In this document: one piece after another, positions 24,480 through 36,029 of the stretch
Position numbering within the stretch: the first letter of the stretch is position 1
Layout: each line of letters opens with the position of its first letter
Origin: Calvatia gigantea
Lineage: Eukaryota; Basidiomycota; Agaricomycetes; Agaricales; Lycoperdaceae
Direction of reading: 5' to 3'
Assembly (NCBI GenBank): GCA_025093985.1
Contig: JACAAK010000010.1
Span: 87,501 to 151,500 of the forward strand
DNA: 64,000 nucleotides
The notes under the pieces: model-generated
The model's database searches: none
Told to the model about the DNA's origin: nothing
What the model saw: only the letters and a program-made list of their open reading frames with translations
Translations under genes and position numbers: made by a program

Positions 24480-25486
24480 TGTTTTTTTTTCTGTTCACTG
24501 AGTGGTCGATATGAGCTGAGAGACGATGAGGAGGCGGGATTTTTCCTCACCCCATAACATATATTTCGTATATATATCAAAGGGCTTCCGAAGAGGCGCA
24601 AGTTTACGTGTCTGTTTTATTGCGGATGTCGTGTACCAGGGACGTTGGATGATCGAACGGGCCTAAGCCTCGGTCAGGCATCTCTCCCGGGGGGGTTCTG
24701 TGGAACGCTTAGATATCAATTCATGTAAGAAGGCGCGAGTCCATGGAGTTTGGGAAGCGATAGAAGTCCGATATCCCAGGCAATGACTGAGGACAAGCAA
24801 TGGTTGAATTTTGAAACTCAACTGTCTTGGCAGGTTGAGTCACTGACCCACAACCTACTGCATAGATATAGTGATATAACTGTTGAGGCATACGGATTGA
24901 GGTTCACTGGGGTTCACCTGGCGACCATTAGCCCTGGGTACGGGGCCCGCGATACTTTTGTGAAGTGTTTGACATGCACACCAACATAAGGCTCCGGAAC
25001 CGGCTTCCGGATATACCTCGGAGAAATTTAAAGCCTCGCACTCCAGAGGCTTCAAGCTCACGGATAGGATAAACCAACCCCATTCACAATCGTCCCTCCA
25101 CGTACACCTTCACCTCCACGTGTACGGTGTCACAGCACAGCGTGTGTCTCAATTCCCTCTTTTCACTTCTCATCTACCACTTGTTCTCACCAAAGAATTA
25201 GCACGAATGATTGCACAGCGAACCAGAGAATAGCACACTGTTTGGGGCGTCCTCTTCTGTGCATTTCACCCACTTTCTCCTCTCCGCTACTTTGGCCACA
25301 ACAGCACAAAGAATAATATTCCAGATTCTAACATGTAGTACACACAAACAAAAAGGTCGTTGTAGTTGGATACAATATACAAATGCGATGGGTAACGGCA
25401 CATCCTGTTGGAGGATCAAAATCACAGCAAAAAAAAAAAAACAAGAAACAAGAGTCCCAGACTCAACTACCAATATTGCGCAACAT
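24480..25486. other. Intergenic: MFS-3 promoter and synthase 3' flank
   Basis: No supported gene. It contains the duplicated promoter segment of MFS-3 up to about 25030, then unrelated sequence with a 13-base A run at 25430-25442 near the end of the cystathionine gamma-synthase gene. Confidence 0.4.
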
Positions 25487-27576
25487 TTAAACACTACCCG
25501 CTTCAGCGGCAACAGCAGCAGCAACAACTTTCTCAGCTGCCACAAGAGCGACCTCAAAAGCCCTAACCAACTCCCCCTGCTCCTCCATCCCCACACTAAC
25601 CCTTACCAAACCCTCCTCAACGCCAAACTGGCCCGCCCAATCCAGCTCAGCATAATGCGCAAGAATAGTATATGGACAAGCAGAGGGTGAAATTGGTTCC
25701 GAGGCTAGGACCTTTATAACACGGTAAAGCATCGAAGAAAGCTTTGGATGCAGAGGGCGAAGTGAATGTGAGTGAGAAAAGGCCGCCGTACCCGCCTTCT
25801 TCTCCACCTTGAGAGGTTTTGATGCGGCAGCGATCGTAATTCTCCGGTGTTATGTACTTTGGATAAAATACGCTTTTGAGAGCGGTGTGAGGGGATGTCG
25901 AATTACCAGCGATGGAATGTGAACGGAGGAAGTCACAGATGGCTTCGGTGTTGGCGTCGATGATTTTGATGCGGCGTTTGAAATCGCGGGAGTTGCGTTC
26001 CATGTAGATGGCGTCTTCGTCGAAGTAGACGTCTTCGTATGTTTTAGTGAGGTGGCCTTTGAGAGCGTTGTAGTGTCGGGATTTGGGGTTGAGTACTAGC
26101 CTGTCGGTCGAAAGAGGTGAGAAAGCGAGGAGAAAAAAAAAGGTGGTGGGAGACGTACGATCCGCCCATGACGTTACTCGCACCACTAAACACCTTCGTC
26201 AAACTGCTCACGACAATATCGGCGTACGGCAGTACTTCAACATTGATGAAATTGCCAATGGTTTCGTCCACGACGATTAAGAAATCGTATTTATCTGCCA
26301 AAGCTCGAAGCCTTGGAAGATTGGCAGATCTCAAAAGTGGGTTGGAAGGGAACTCAGTGAAAAGTGCGAGGATGGGTGGTTTCGATGGGTCAGTTTTGTG
26401 TTCGGATTCAAGCAGAGCTTCAAGTGCGTCGATATCTTCATCCAAGCCGTTTCCGAAAAAGTGGGCACCTGGACCCCATTTTTGCAAGATCTTGAGGGTA
26501 TCAGTGTACGGGAACCTATGATAACAGGTATAAGCCATTAAAAAAAGACAAGATCGTTGGCAGCAAAGAAAACTTAACACTCACCCAAAACAGACACTCT
26601 TCCCTTCAGGCCGAACCTCCCTCGCGAGCTTATGCGCCTTCCAAATCGCAGCCATACCACACGGAAACAAGTACACATCGTCTTCAGTCACATTCGCCAC
26701 GCCCCTTGAGCTTGGGCCAGTCTTTGCAGCTTCCCCGCCTGCAGATGGTGTCCTGCTGCGGCCCTCTTCTGCCTCAGGGTTGCCATCTCTGATCAACGTC
26801 CCAGCTACGCGTCTACGCAACGCACGTTTTACGGATGCAGCAGCGGAAATTGGGAGATTGCGACCGTAACGTTCTTCAACGTATAGTGCATGATCGGAGG
26901 AGAGGTTCTCGGTTGCTTGCGCCTTTGACTGTTCCCGTGTCGCTATGGGAGACGTGGACCTGGGACCGGTGGTGGTGGTGGAACCTTTGACGGAATAGTG
27001 TCTATTATGGCCTGCTTTTGTCGGGAACCTTGGGGCAGGAGGAGGAGAGGATCGAGTGGTGGGTAGCTGGGCGTCATCTGGGAGAAGGGAGAGGCATTTT
27101 TCTGCGAGGCGGGAGGAGATACCGAGGCCAGTATGCTGCCAGAACTCTTTAGCAATCGAAAATACGTCACTGGGAAAGAGCACGATGTGGAGATCAGCGG
27201 TATCGTTGACATTTGAAAGAGTGGTTGGCTGTTGTGAGTCATTGGATTCCGGGCAGATGAAAAGATGAACAAGGTGCGGTTGTTGGGTAATTCCATGGGC
27301 GCGACGGGTGATAAAGTCTCTGCATTCTGCGGCTATCGCGCGAGTGGGGAAGAGCATGCATTTCTCGTTCCCGAAGGTATATTTACTCTCACAGATTTGC
27401 GCGAGTTTTCCTATCGAGAGATGGATGAAAAAACGCGGATAGCCCGAGACCATCGAGTCCACCACGCGTTTCTCGCCTTCCTCGTACCCGACATTGTCGC
27501 GCCAGGTGGGCAGAGATACAGAGATAGCGTGAGGTGTATGCGGAGGCACAGAAAGGCCAAGTGCCACACTGGTCAT
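25487..27576 (-). CDS. Cystathionine gamma-synthase (fungal STR2/met-7-like), 3' frameshift
   Basis: PLP enzyme of transsulfuration: joins cysteine to an activated homoserine to make cystathionine. Three exons. Exon 1 (26581-27576) has the fungal N-terminal extension ([16 protein letters not shown], ...[10 protein letters not shown]) and a Ser/Thr/Pro-rich linker, then [15 protein letters not shown], the start of the PLP fold. Exon 2 has [16 protein letters not shown], the Asp of [11 protein letters not shown] and the PLP-lysine region [17 protein letters not shown]. Exon 3 has [16 protein letters not shown] and [11 protein letters not shown]. The family continues directly with [10 protein letters not shown], but one extra base near 25682 shifts the frame. 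The last ~70 codons ([20 protein letters not shown]) are intact in the next frame, ending at 25487. Either a very recent lesion or a sequencing error in a gene needed for sulfur metabolism. Confidence 0.88.
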
Positions 27577-27794
27577 TGATCAAATGTCTTTATTTTTCCG
27601 ACCGTGATTTTTACTATTATAAGCCCAGTGTCGGCATTTCGGAGTCATCGGACATTCGGAAAAGAAGCACCTCCTTCACAAAAAAACAGTTTCATAAGAA
27701 TCATAATCTTGCTCCCGTGCGAAGCGAGAAACCCAAGAGTCCTAATATACACAATGTCTTATCACCCAGTCCTATACCCCCAGTCCCAAAATAT
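27577..27794 (-). other. Short intergenic region, synthase promoter
   Basis: About 218 bases between the CBS-protein stop and the synthase start, both genes on the minus strand. It must hold the CBS gene's polyadenylation signals and the synthase promoter. No clear TATA box; AT-rich near 27600-27625. Confidence 0.4.
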
Positions 27795-29857
27795 CTACTG
27801 GAAAGAATCCCTCTTCCTCGCTCTCAATGAGGCACTCAAACTCCCTCTTCGTCCCACAACACCAAACCCTACAGATCCACCAAGCGCACCACTGATATCA
27901 GGCACATTAGGAAGAACAACCGGACCCTTCGAATGCGGTCCAACAGGTGAATTACCACCACTAAATGTCACTGCACTCGCACTGGGCGAAGAAGCCATTG
28001 GCATGACCCCGAAGCTTGGGCTGCGTCTGACACTCGTGCGACTGTTCGAGCGGGAACGGTGGAGGAAGAGATCCCGGTCGGAGGAGAAAGAAGAGTGGGA
28101 GGAAGACGCAGAGGATGCTCGTCTGTGTCGCTGCATTCGAGTTGGATCAACATCGGGGATTTTAGCTAGATGTGCGAATAGTGATAGGACTAAGTGGGAC
28201 AACCTGAGTAGATGTAGGACCGGGAGAATTGGGATATACATACTATCAACGATGGATATGATGCCTGTTAGGTTCCCTGATGGATTCGGTGACAGGACAG
28301 GATCTGGGTCGTCAGTCACGAATAACCTGTGTGCATTTGCTGAGACAGCACATCAGCGATCCCATCCCTATATCAGAGCATGCTGAAGTACGTACTAGCC
28401 AGTAGTTTCTCAATCGTATACACAAGAGAGCCCGACGGCGACACGGAGTATACTGTGAGAAGTATAGTTTCAGCAGATCGATAGATACGTTCGAACGAGC
28501 GAAGTTACCTGGATACTTATCCACCCCATCCATCGTTCCATCTGGCAACTTTATCGACGAAACGAACTGCTTCAATGACGTCCCGAAGATCTGGTTACTC
28601 TGAGACGGTACTACAATCTAACCCGAATCAATTCACGCACCAACATCCACCCAGATTACCAGAAAACGCACCTTGCCAACATCAGTTACACTCACAGCCC
28701 CAATCAAAATACCCGACTCCTCATCCACAACCGCAATGCTACTCACACCTTCCTCACTCATCACTCTCATCGCATCCAACACCATCGCGCCAGAACCCGC
28801 AGCAACAACCGCAGCATGGATATTGAGTAACGGGAACGCGAGTTCACAGAGCGGCTTCTCTAGGATTCGGCCAAAAGGGGATGTAGCCGAAGGGGACAAG
28901 GAAAAATCTTTAGCGTATTTGGCGAACCAAGATAGAAGGCGTTTGTCAGAGACCATCCCCAGCAAGTGTGCATTCTGAGAACCTGGGGCTGGCGGTGTGG
29001 TGTTTCGAATGAATACTGTGATACGAGCACCTGTCATCAGCAAAAAGGAGGACAAAGGGTTCACCATTCTCAGACGGACCTCGATGGGCACCACGAGCGA
29101 ATACTTCCAACAGGGATATAACACTTGCGTTGTGTGGTAATACAACATACGGGTTCTTATCCGAGAAATCTAGCCAGGGAAGAGGGTTTGAGTCAACGGA
29201 CATAAGGAGCGGTAAAGAGAGGCACGAGACCCACTGCAGACGAGTCTAACGGGGACTCTCCCGGCTTTGGCCGCTTCAACAATCCGATCCAGTCTCTCAT
29301 TTGCCTTGATAACCTCTGGTGCTAGCGTATGCCTCGTCGCGGCGAGGGTTAGGAACGCATTCACATCGGAGAACTACCCCACCGAGTGGCAAGTGATGAG
29401 TATCAGTGTTCAAGTTTGGAGCGAAATACGAGGCGCACATCGAATAAACCAGTCCAGTGCCCGGCCTTCTCTGCAGCAGGAGAGAGCGTTAGTGTTATCC
29501 ACGACGACTAGGCACTCTATCTCCTCTGACAACAGTTTCTGTGTATTTGTTTGTTCAGATGTGGTATCGAGAGAAATGAAAGGAGAACGTGCATCACAAG
29601 CGTCTTCAACGGTGGTCTCTGCATCTACAACGACCACTTTCTGCTCAATGATATCTGTCCAACATCAACTTGAGAGAAGAACACAATACCAGAAGCGCTG
29701 GTTACAGACCTCTCGCGAAAACACCTCCCCATTTCTCGATGAGTTCGTCTCTTTCCCATTCTCTCAAGCCTCCGAATACTGAATCTGAGGTATCACCGGA
29801 TGAGTAGAACACACTTGTGCTGAATGACTGAGATAGCCGACGCGAGTGCGACGACAT
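27795..29857 (-). CDS. CBS-domain protein (Sds23/Snf4-like)
   Basis: Multi-exon protein with adenosyl-ligand-binding CBS repeats, similar in layout to fungal Sds23/Moc1 and AMPK-gamma-like proteins. Start at 29857 (MSSHSRRLSQSFS), followed by LREWERDELIEKWGG. CBS blocks: VVVVDAETTVEDACD and TGLFDFSDVNAFLTLAATRH (rejoined across introns); LPHNASVISLLEVFARGAHR with LLGMVSDKRLLSWFAKY; then GAMVLDAMRVMSEEGVSSIA with VVDEESGILIGAVSVTDVGK; and a fourth with GNLTGIISIVD and LFAHLAKIPDVDP. The C-terminus is low complexity and Ser/Arg-rich (RRASSASSSHSS, SRSNSRTSVRRSPS), a likely phosphorylated region. Likely role: stress and nutrient signalling through phosphatase or kinase regulation. No lesion seen, though small exons make the splice model approximate. 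Confidence 0.85.
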
Positions 29858-30391
29858 TGTGTTGGTGGTTGCGGTGTGCAAGGTAGAGAAGCGCCGACTT
29901 GCGGACTTGGAGGTTTGGTTGGTTGTCTGCTGACCCTCGTGACATCATAACGTCGCTACTTCGGGTATATTGCCTTTTTCAGATATTCTGCAGTTCATTG
30001 ATTGCCACTTCGACAGCTTTAACACAAGCTGAATAGGAGATTTAATAGACAGCCAGCTATAGTAACTAGATGGCAAGGTCGGAAGAGCATTCGGCAGAGT
30101 GGAACAACAAACAATAATGGCTATAATGGGATGTGAGGGGGAGTGTGGGTGATACTGACATTTGTGATAGGTGGTGTTTTGCCTGCTCTTTCAACTAACT
30201 GCAGTGTCCTACTTGAGGATAATACAGTAATACAGTGAAAATGTGTGATACCTGCAAGGAAGACTCTAATCTTGTTGTTTTGCAGGGACCAGATACTAGA
30301 AGAGTAACATGCATCCCAATATCACAATTACTCTTCAGATTACCTATTCAATACCCCAGGTTTAAAACCTATAAAAATTTGCACTCAGAGG
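29858..30391. other. Boundary between gene space and retroelement block
   Basis: The 5' flank of the CBS gene up to about 30.2 kb, then AT-rich sequence leading to the first LTR. No supported gene. Base composition and codon-like texture change here. Confidence 0.4.
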
Positions 30392-30828
30392 TGTTGAATC
30401 TCAATCTGCACCACTATGTTGGTTCATGCTATAAATAGATGAAATGGATCTAGGGAAGTCCACTCTCAGAATGAGTTAAAATATGCTATTATGATTGCTA
30501 TGGACATCATTATAAACAGCATTATACTGCACTTGTTGTAGCTGGTAGAGTACTTACATTACTTACATGCTGTTGACACATTATGCTCTGTATATGCTAT
30601 TGGTAGTAAATAGCTCTTCCTGTACCCAGGTCATAGGGTATTTCACCAAGGACTTTAGTATATAAACCTATGTAGCTATGTATACATTCCTTAGACAATT
30701 CTAGTCTTCCTTTCCTACTTGAAACACTACTCTTTAGCAAATACTTTCAAGCCTTAACAAGCTATATCCCAGTGAGTATTGACTCTCCTCCACCACTAGC
30801 ATAGTCTACTAGTGTGCTTGTCTCAACA
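30392..30828 (+). mobile_element. Family gamma (copia-like) 5' LTR
   Basis: A 437-bp LTR starting TGTTGAATCTCAATCTG and ending TTGTCTCAACA, homologous over its length to the inverted copy at 39990-40428. It contains TATATAAA at 30659-30666, a likely LTR promoter. A copia-type primer site follows immediately, so this is the 5' LTR of an element whose body was cut off by the family beta element beginning at 30995. No matching 5-bp duplication flanks it, as expected when the 3' LTR is missing. Confidence 0.75.
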
Positions 30829-30841
30829 GGTTATGGGCCCC
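30829..30841 (+). promoter_or_regulatory. Primer-binding site, half-tRNA-iMet type
   Basis: GGTTATGGGCCCC directly abuts the LTR. GGTTATGAGCCC would be complementary to the anticodon stem-loop of initiator tRNA-Met, the half-tRNA primer used by copia-type elements; one position differs. This supports a Ty1/copia assignment even though no pol is present. Confidence 0.55.
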
Positions 30842-30994
30842 AACTACTGCTCTAGTCAGACTGTAATAGCTTTGCTGGTAGATCATGAGGAAACTATAGT
30901 TGTTTACAACCTGGGAGATAGTGGTCCTTTGGCCTGCTTGACACCCTCTCTAGCCCATAATGATAATACATGCATTAGTACAGCTGTCCTTTAT
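30842..30994 (+). other. Copia-like element internal remnant
   Basis: About 150 bases after the primer site, ending where the family beta LTR begins at 30995. Presumably the start of the copia leader or gag; no protein motif can be recognised. Confidence 0.4.
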
Positions 30995-31172
30995 TGTAAG
31001 GGCAATCTGTAGTCAAGGCAGGCTGAGTAGTGTGCAGGCTCTTCTAAGTTAGGCAAAGTGGATGAGTAAGCAGCTGTGGGGGAATCCTTAGTTATATTAC
31101 AAACATGTGTACAGACTACTTACTTATAGGGGAATCCTTAGAGAATTGGATAAGGATCCCTTACAGGTGTAC
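30995..31172 (-). repeat. E3 3' LTR, distal part
   Basis: Starts TGTAAGGGCAATCTGTAG, matching other family beta LTR ends. Interrupted at 31172 by E1, with the remainder at 37569-37743. Confidence 0.75.
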
Positions 31173-31476
31173 TGTTATGACCTTAGTCTGATAAGACCTC
31201 AGGTTGCAGCTTAGGCTAAGTCTTGAGGGCAAGTAAGGGGAGAGAACTAGGTGGTTAAGCATACTGAATGCAGTAGATGTATGTACACTTAAATACAAAA
31301 GGATTATCCAGTTGAATGGATGGAGTAACTATGTGAAATGTCTGATGACAATGGCATGGTAGTCAGTGCAAGTCATACTTAGAGATTGCTGGGCAGGAAT
31401 AGGTGAAACAGGTACACAAGTAGATAGGAATGTAGATGTTAATGGAGTATGACTTGATCGGTAGAAAACCATAACA
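31173..31476 (-). repeat. E1 3' LTR
   Basis: 304 bp, TGTTATGACC...CCATAACA; pairs with 37265-37568 and with the LTRs of E2. Confidence 0.88.
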
Positions 31477-31494
31477 ATACCTCCCGATTAGGCT

Positions 31495-32484
31495 TCATGC
31501 CTCAGGAAGCTTGTTGAAATCACCATTGACTACAGTGGTGGCGAGGGCCTTCTTGGTGGCACCAATGAGATGCTTCCCATCATTTGATCACATGAAGAAG
31601 ATGGGTAAGTGGCTTCAGCTGTCTTGACAGATAGGGACTGGGACACTGTTGAACAGGAAGTCGGTGGTGGTAGAGTTGTCCCAGTAATTCTTGACTATCA
31701 CTTTCCAGTAATGTTGGTCCTTTTCTTGGCCTGGTAGTACAGTGCAGAATCTTGTGGGTAGGAGAAAAACTGATATGAGCTGTGGTGGAGTGATGGTTTT
31801 TATGAATCGATGGAGGGAGTTGACTTTTTCTTTCATGGATACAGTGGTCTCTTCATCCATAGGGATATCAGCACGAGTTGGTGGTGCAGGATTGACTGTT
31901 TTATGTAGGTTGGAGAGAGTGGTGTGAATCCTGGCAACGAGAGAGTTGATGTTGGGGTCTTCAGCTGACTTGTTTCATCTGAGCAAGTTCATTGCTATGT
32001 CAGTGAGTTCTAAGAATATGTCAGTGATGTTGAGGTGTTTGAAGACCTCAAGGGCGAGGTCAATGCAGCTTTGGAGACTATGGACACAGTCTTGTTTGTT
32101 GGGTGTGAGAGTGGACTGGTCTAGAGCTCAGAAGATGGCTGGTATGTGTTGGCTGGTGGATGAGGATGCATTGGTGAATCCTGCATACATGTTGGTGAAG
32201 GTTATACAGGCAGTGGCAAGGGTGATGTGTCGGTTAACAACTAGACACTTGTTCTAGGCAGTTATTGTTTCTATTTTGCTATTGGTGGCTTTGTTGACAT
32301 CCCTTAGTAGGGTTTTGAGAAGCCCTTGTGCTAGGGACAGCATAGTGGTGAGGTTGTAGTGAGTATCTTGGGGTGCAGGTGCTTGGCTGTTGCCTGGTTC
32401 TGGAAAGGGAATGGAAGAGATTGTGGTTGGGGTGGGATGGACAAGGGAGTTGATAGTGATGTGGTTGGCTTGGGAGGAAGACAT
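31495..32484 (-). pseudogene. E1 ORF3, unknown accessory protein
   Basis: About 329 codons in one frame between the end of pol and the 3' LTR, in sense. It starts MSSSQANHITINSLVHP and ends NKLPEA. Interrupted by a few in-frame stops (for example near 32254 and 31615) but with no frameshift, and it aligns end to end with 58746-60362 in E2. Features: a Pro/Ser/Thr-rich N-terminus, a largely helical middle, and a C-terminal part with VLPGQEKDQHYWKVIVKNYW. No CCHC knuckle, membrane helix or catalytic motif that I recognise, so it is neither a repeated gag nor an obvious envelope protein. The position after integrase is where envelope-like genes sit in other Ty3 elements. Confidence 0.65.
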
Positions 32485-32490
32485 GTCTGG

Positions 32491-35400
32491 TTAGTTTCTT
32501 TGTCTAGGTGGTGACTTGGGTGATGACTTTTTGGATTTTCTGCCCCCCTTTTTATAGGTATCCTCCAGATGCCTTTTTTGGTATTCTGCTATTGTGTCTT
32601 GAGTGTTCATTAAGTTGGACTCTGCTGTCCATGTATCATCTTTGTTACTATACCCCTTCCAATGTACTAGGAATTGATATCTCCATTCTTGTTTTTATTG
32701 TCCTTGGATCTCTTTCACCTTGTATTCTTCTTCATTGTTGATGATCACTGGTTTAGGTGCTGGTATTCTCTGTTGACTTGGGAATGTTGCCTTTTGCACT
32801 GGGGTTAACAGCTGTTCATTGAATACATCATGGATGGCCCATTCTTCTTGTAAGACAAGCTGATATGCTGCTTCTCCTATTCTTTCCTTAATTTGGAAAG
32901 GTCCATACTTTTTCTGGCCTAGTTTCTTTGATGGCTGATTGGTATGGACATTTGTGTTTTCCAGCCACACTTCATCACTGATTTGATACCGCTTTATGTG
33001 CAACTTGCTACTATTATGTGTTTGTTTCATCTTTTCTTGATAAGATCGTAGTGCTGCCACAGAGTTGTCTCTTGCATTTTGAAGTTGTTTCAGGAACTCT
33101 GTACTACTAGGGTTGTTCATTGTTCCATGGTCCTTTCCTTTCCAGGGGTGTCATCCATAATTGAGATAAAAAGGTGTCTCCTGTATTCTGCTATGTTTCT
33201 TGTTGTTGTACTGGAATTTAGCCATAGACAACCAATTTACCCAATTGTTTTGTTTGTAGTTGCAGTATAGTCATAGGTACATTTTGACTTCTCGGTTGAT
33301 TCTCTCCATTTGTCCATTTGTTTGGGGGTGGTAAGCTGTTGATAGGGTTCATTCTATTCCTAATCCCTTGAACAATTCTCTAGTGAATTCTGATGCAAAC
33401 TGTGGTCCTTGGTCACTGAGGACTTTCCATGGTACCCCATGCAGTTTCCATATTTTGTTCCTGTAAAACTGTGTTATTTCCTTTGAGGATATGTCTGTTC
33501 TTGTTGCTATGAGCCATATTATTTTTGAGAACTGGTCGATGATTACTAGAATAGCGTCTTTTTCTTCTGATTCTGGTAATGGCCCAATGAGGTCAATGCT
33601 TATCTCTTCCCATGGTCCATTGGGTACAGGGAGTGGATGCAACAGCATTTTCAATGGTGCTATATGTGGCTTGTTTCTTTGGCAGTTCTGGCATCCCTTG
33701 ACATACTTTTTGGCATCATTTCATATTGTTGGCCACCAGTAGTCTCTAGTGATCAACTTGATCATCCTGTGTTGTCCTGGGTGTCCTATGTCCAGTGCAT
33801 CATGATATTATTGTAGTATTTCTTCTCAGAGAGTGGGATCAGGTGGTACATACATGCTGGCTTCTTTGTAGATTACCCCATCATGTTCCAAGATATCGGA
33901 CTCTTCTTTTAGAAGCCCTGAAGTGACATTTGTTTCTCTTCAGTGGTTCGCTTTTATCTGGTCCATGAATGTTGGCCTAATGAATAGTTCTGCACAAAGC
34001 AGAATGGTCTCTTCAGAGCTTTCTTCATCCCTTGGTTTGTTCTGTAGCCAACTTTCTCGGATCATGGTGACTAGTTTGTCATCTTCTTGGTCTGGTTCTT
34101 AGTAAATTCTAGATAGTAGGTCTGTTTTTATGTTTATTTTTCCTGGCACATATCACAGGATGAAGTTATAGTCCTATAGTCTCAGGTACCATCTTGCTTG
34201 TTGTCCATTGAGTTTTTGTGGTTCTCTATAGTACTTGAGGTTTTCATGGTCCATCCAGATTTTGAATTTTTCTTCAGCATCTAGTAGATAGTGTTGCCAT
34301 TCTTTTAGTGCATGAACAATGGCCAGTAACTCCTTGTCATAAATTTCATAGTTCTGTTTTGCTGGGGAGAGCATGTGTGATGTGAATGCAATTGGGTGCC
34401 ACTTCTTGTCTTGTTCCTGTGATAGCACTTCTCCTAATGCATAGTTTGAGACATCGACTTCTACTCGAAATTGTCCTTTTCTTTGGGATAACATCAGGGT
34501 GGGTTCTTCAGTGATTCGTTGTTTCAGTTCATCGAATGCTAATCAGTGTTCTTCTTTCCAGTTCCATTTGGTAGCTCCTTTGAGCTGGTTTAGAGGGGCC
34601 ACGATTTTGCTGAAGTCCTTTATGAATCAATGGTAATAATTGGTGAAACCTAAGAAGTGTTCTACTCCTTTTTTGTTTTTGGGTTCAGGCCAGTCCTGTA
34701 CTGACTTGACTTTTTCTTCTTCCATTTCGATATGTCTATGTCCTATTTTTACTCCCAGCATTGGAATTTCTTTAGCATTGAATATGCATTTTGACCATTT
34801 AAAACAAAGGTTGTATTCTGCCACTCACTTCAGGAATCGCACCATTCGTTCTTTCAGTTGTTCTTTGGTGTCTCCTGGGATCGTGAAGTCATCCATGTAG
34901 TTTACAATATCTCCATTTTGCAGTAGGTCTCAGAAGATGCTTGTTATCATCCTGGAGAATGTCCTGGGCAAATTGCTTAGCCCGAAATACATTATGGTTG
35001 GCTCGAATAGCCCTTCATTGGTCAAGAAGGCTGCTTTCCATTTGTCCCCTTCCTTGATTCTGATGTTGTTGTATTCCCAAATGATGTCAAGCTTGTTGAA
35101 GTATTTTGCTTTTCCCAATTTGTCAATTACTTCTCCAATTCTGGGTAGTGGTGTCTTGTCTTTTACTACCACACTATTTAACCATCTGTAGTCTTGGATC
35201 AGTCATTTTGAACTGTCTTTCTTTGGAATGAAGAAGGTGGGAGCTGCATATGGGGATTTTGATGGTTATATGCGTCCTGACTCGAGATTTTATTTGATAA
35301 AGGCTTTGAGTTTGTCTTGTTCCTTGATCATCATATTGTAAGTTCTGGCATTTATTTCCCTGGATGCATCTTTTATTAAGATGATTTCATGATCCCATTC

Positions 35401-35995
35401 TGTTCGTTCTGGTAATTTGTTGAAGGTCATTTTGTTGAAGAGATGTGTGAATGGTTGGATGTAGTCTGGTAGATCAGCTGGCTTGGTTGGATTTGGTTCA
35501 TCTTCTTCTTTCCATATATCTTCAGTAATGGCCATGCTCTGGATTCTATTTGTGACCTGAATATTTTGGTGTGGAAACTGACAGTCTGGTGGGCACTGGG
35601 TGAATTTGATTTTTCCCATTTCCCAGTTTACTTCGGGATTGTGTCTGATCAGCCAATCATGTCCTAAGAATATTTCTGCCCTGTCTTGGAGTTGAACCAC
35701 TGACACTTTGATTGTCTCCTTGTGTCCCTTAATTTCCATTTCGATAGTGGCTGTTTCCATGACTTTTCCTCCTTGGTTCATTGTGCTGTCAGCATTTAGT
35801 ACTGTAATTTCTTGTTTTAACTTCTTCATGGGGATTCGTTCTTTATCTACAAGTTTCTTGCTGATGCTGCTAGTAGTGCATCCTGAGTCAATGATAGTGT
35901 TGACCACAATTTCCTTCCTTGGAGTTTGTATGTTTCCTTTCAGGTTCAATTTGCACTTTTGTTTCTGAGGAATCGTGTAATATTTTTCTGATATC
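32491..35995 (-). pseudogene. E1 pol (Ty3 chromovirus)
   Basis: Reads protease (VNTIIDSGCTTSSISKKL, catalytic DSG near 35885), RT with an intact YMDD at 34888-34899, RNase H (VEVDVSNYALGEVLSQ, YDKELLAIVHALKEW), integrase core (DLIGPLPESEEKDAILVI; WKLHGVPWKVLSDQGPQF) and a C-terminal region leading into the chromodomain. Several in-frame stops make it non-functional, among them a TAA at the position where E2 has TGA (IRPSKSPYAAP expected) and a TGA shared with E2 before LIQDY. Stop at 32491-32493. Confidence 0.85.
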
Positions 35996-36029
35996 CTAGA
36001 TACAAGTTTCTTGACTCACAAGGCAGTGC

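Larger units (their letters stand above)
19360..25030 (-). repeat. Tandem segmental duplication carrying MFS-2 and MFS-3
   Basis: Two consecutive units of about 2.86-2.9 kb in direct orientation: 19360-22240 and 22250-25030. Homology is clear through the whole coding region (exons and intron positions). It extends into the promoters, where GGTCGATATGAG followed by GAGAGA recurs about 20-40 bases upstream of each start, and into the 3' flanks (AACCTGG/ATGA...CTCAG...TTCTTCT). GGATATA(T/C)CTCGGAGAAA is present upstream of both genes near 22139 and 25011. MFS-1 is related but not part of this recent event. Confidence 0.75.

Noticed and set aside
31495..32484. ORF3 as an envelope gene making the element an errantivirus-like retrovirus
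   Set aside because: No signal peptide, transmembrane segment or fusion-like hydrophobic stretch is visible in either copy.
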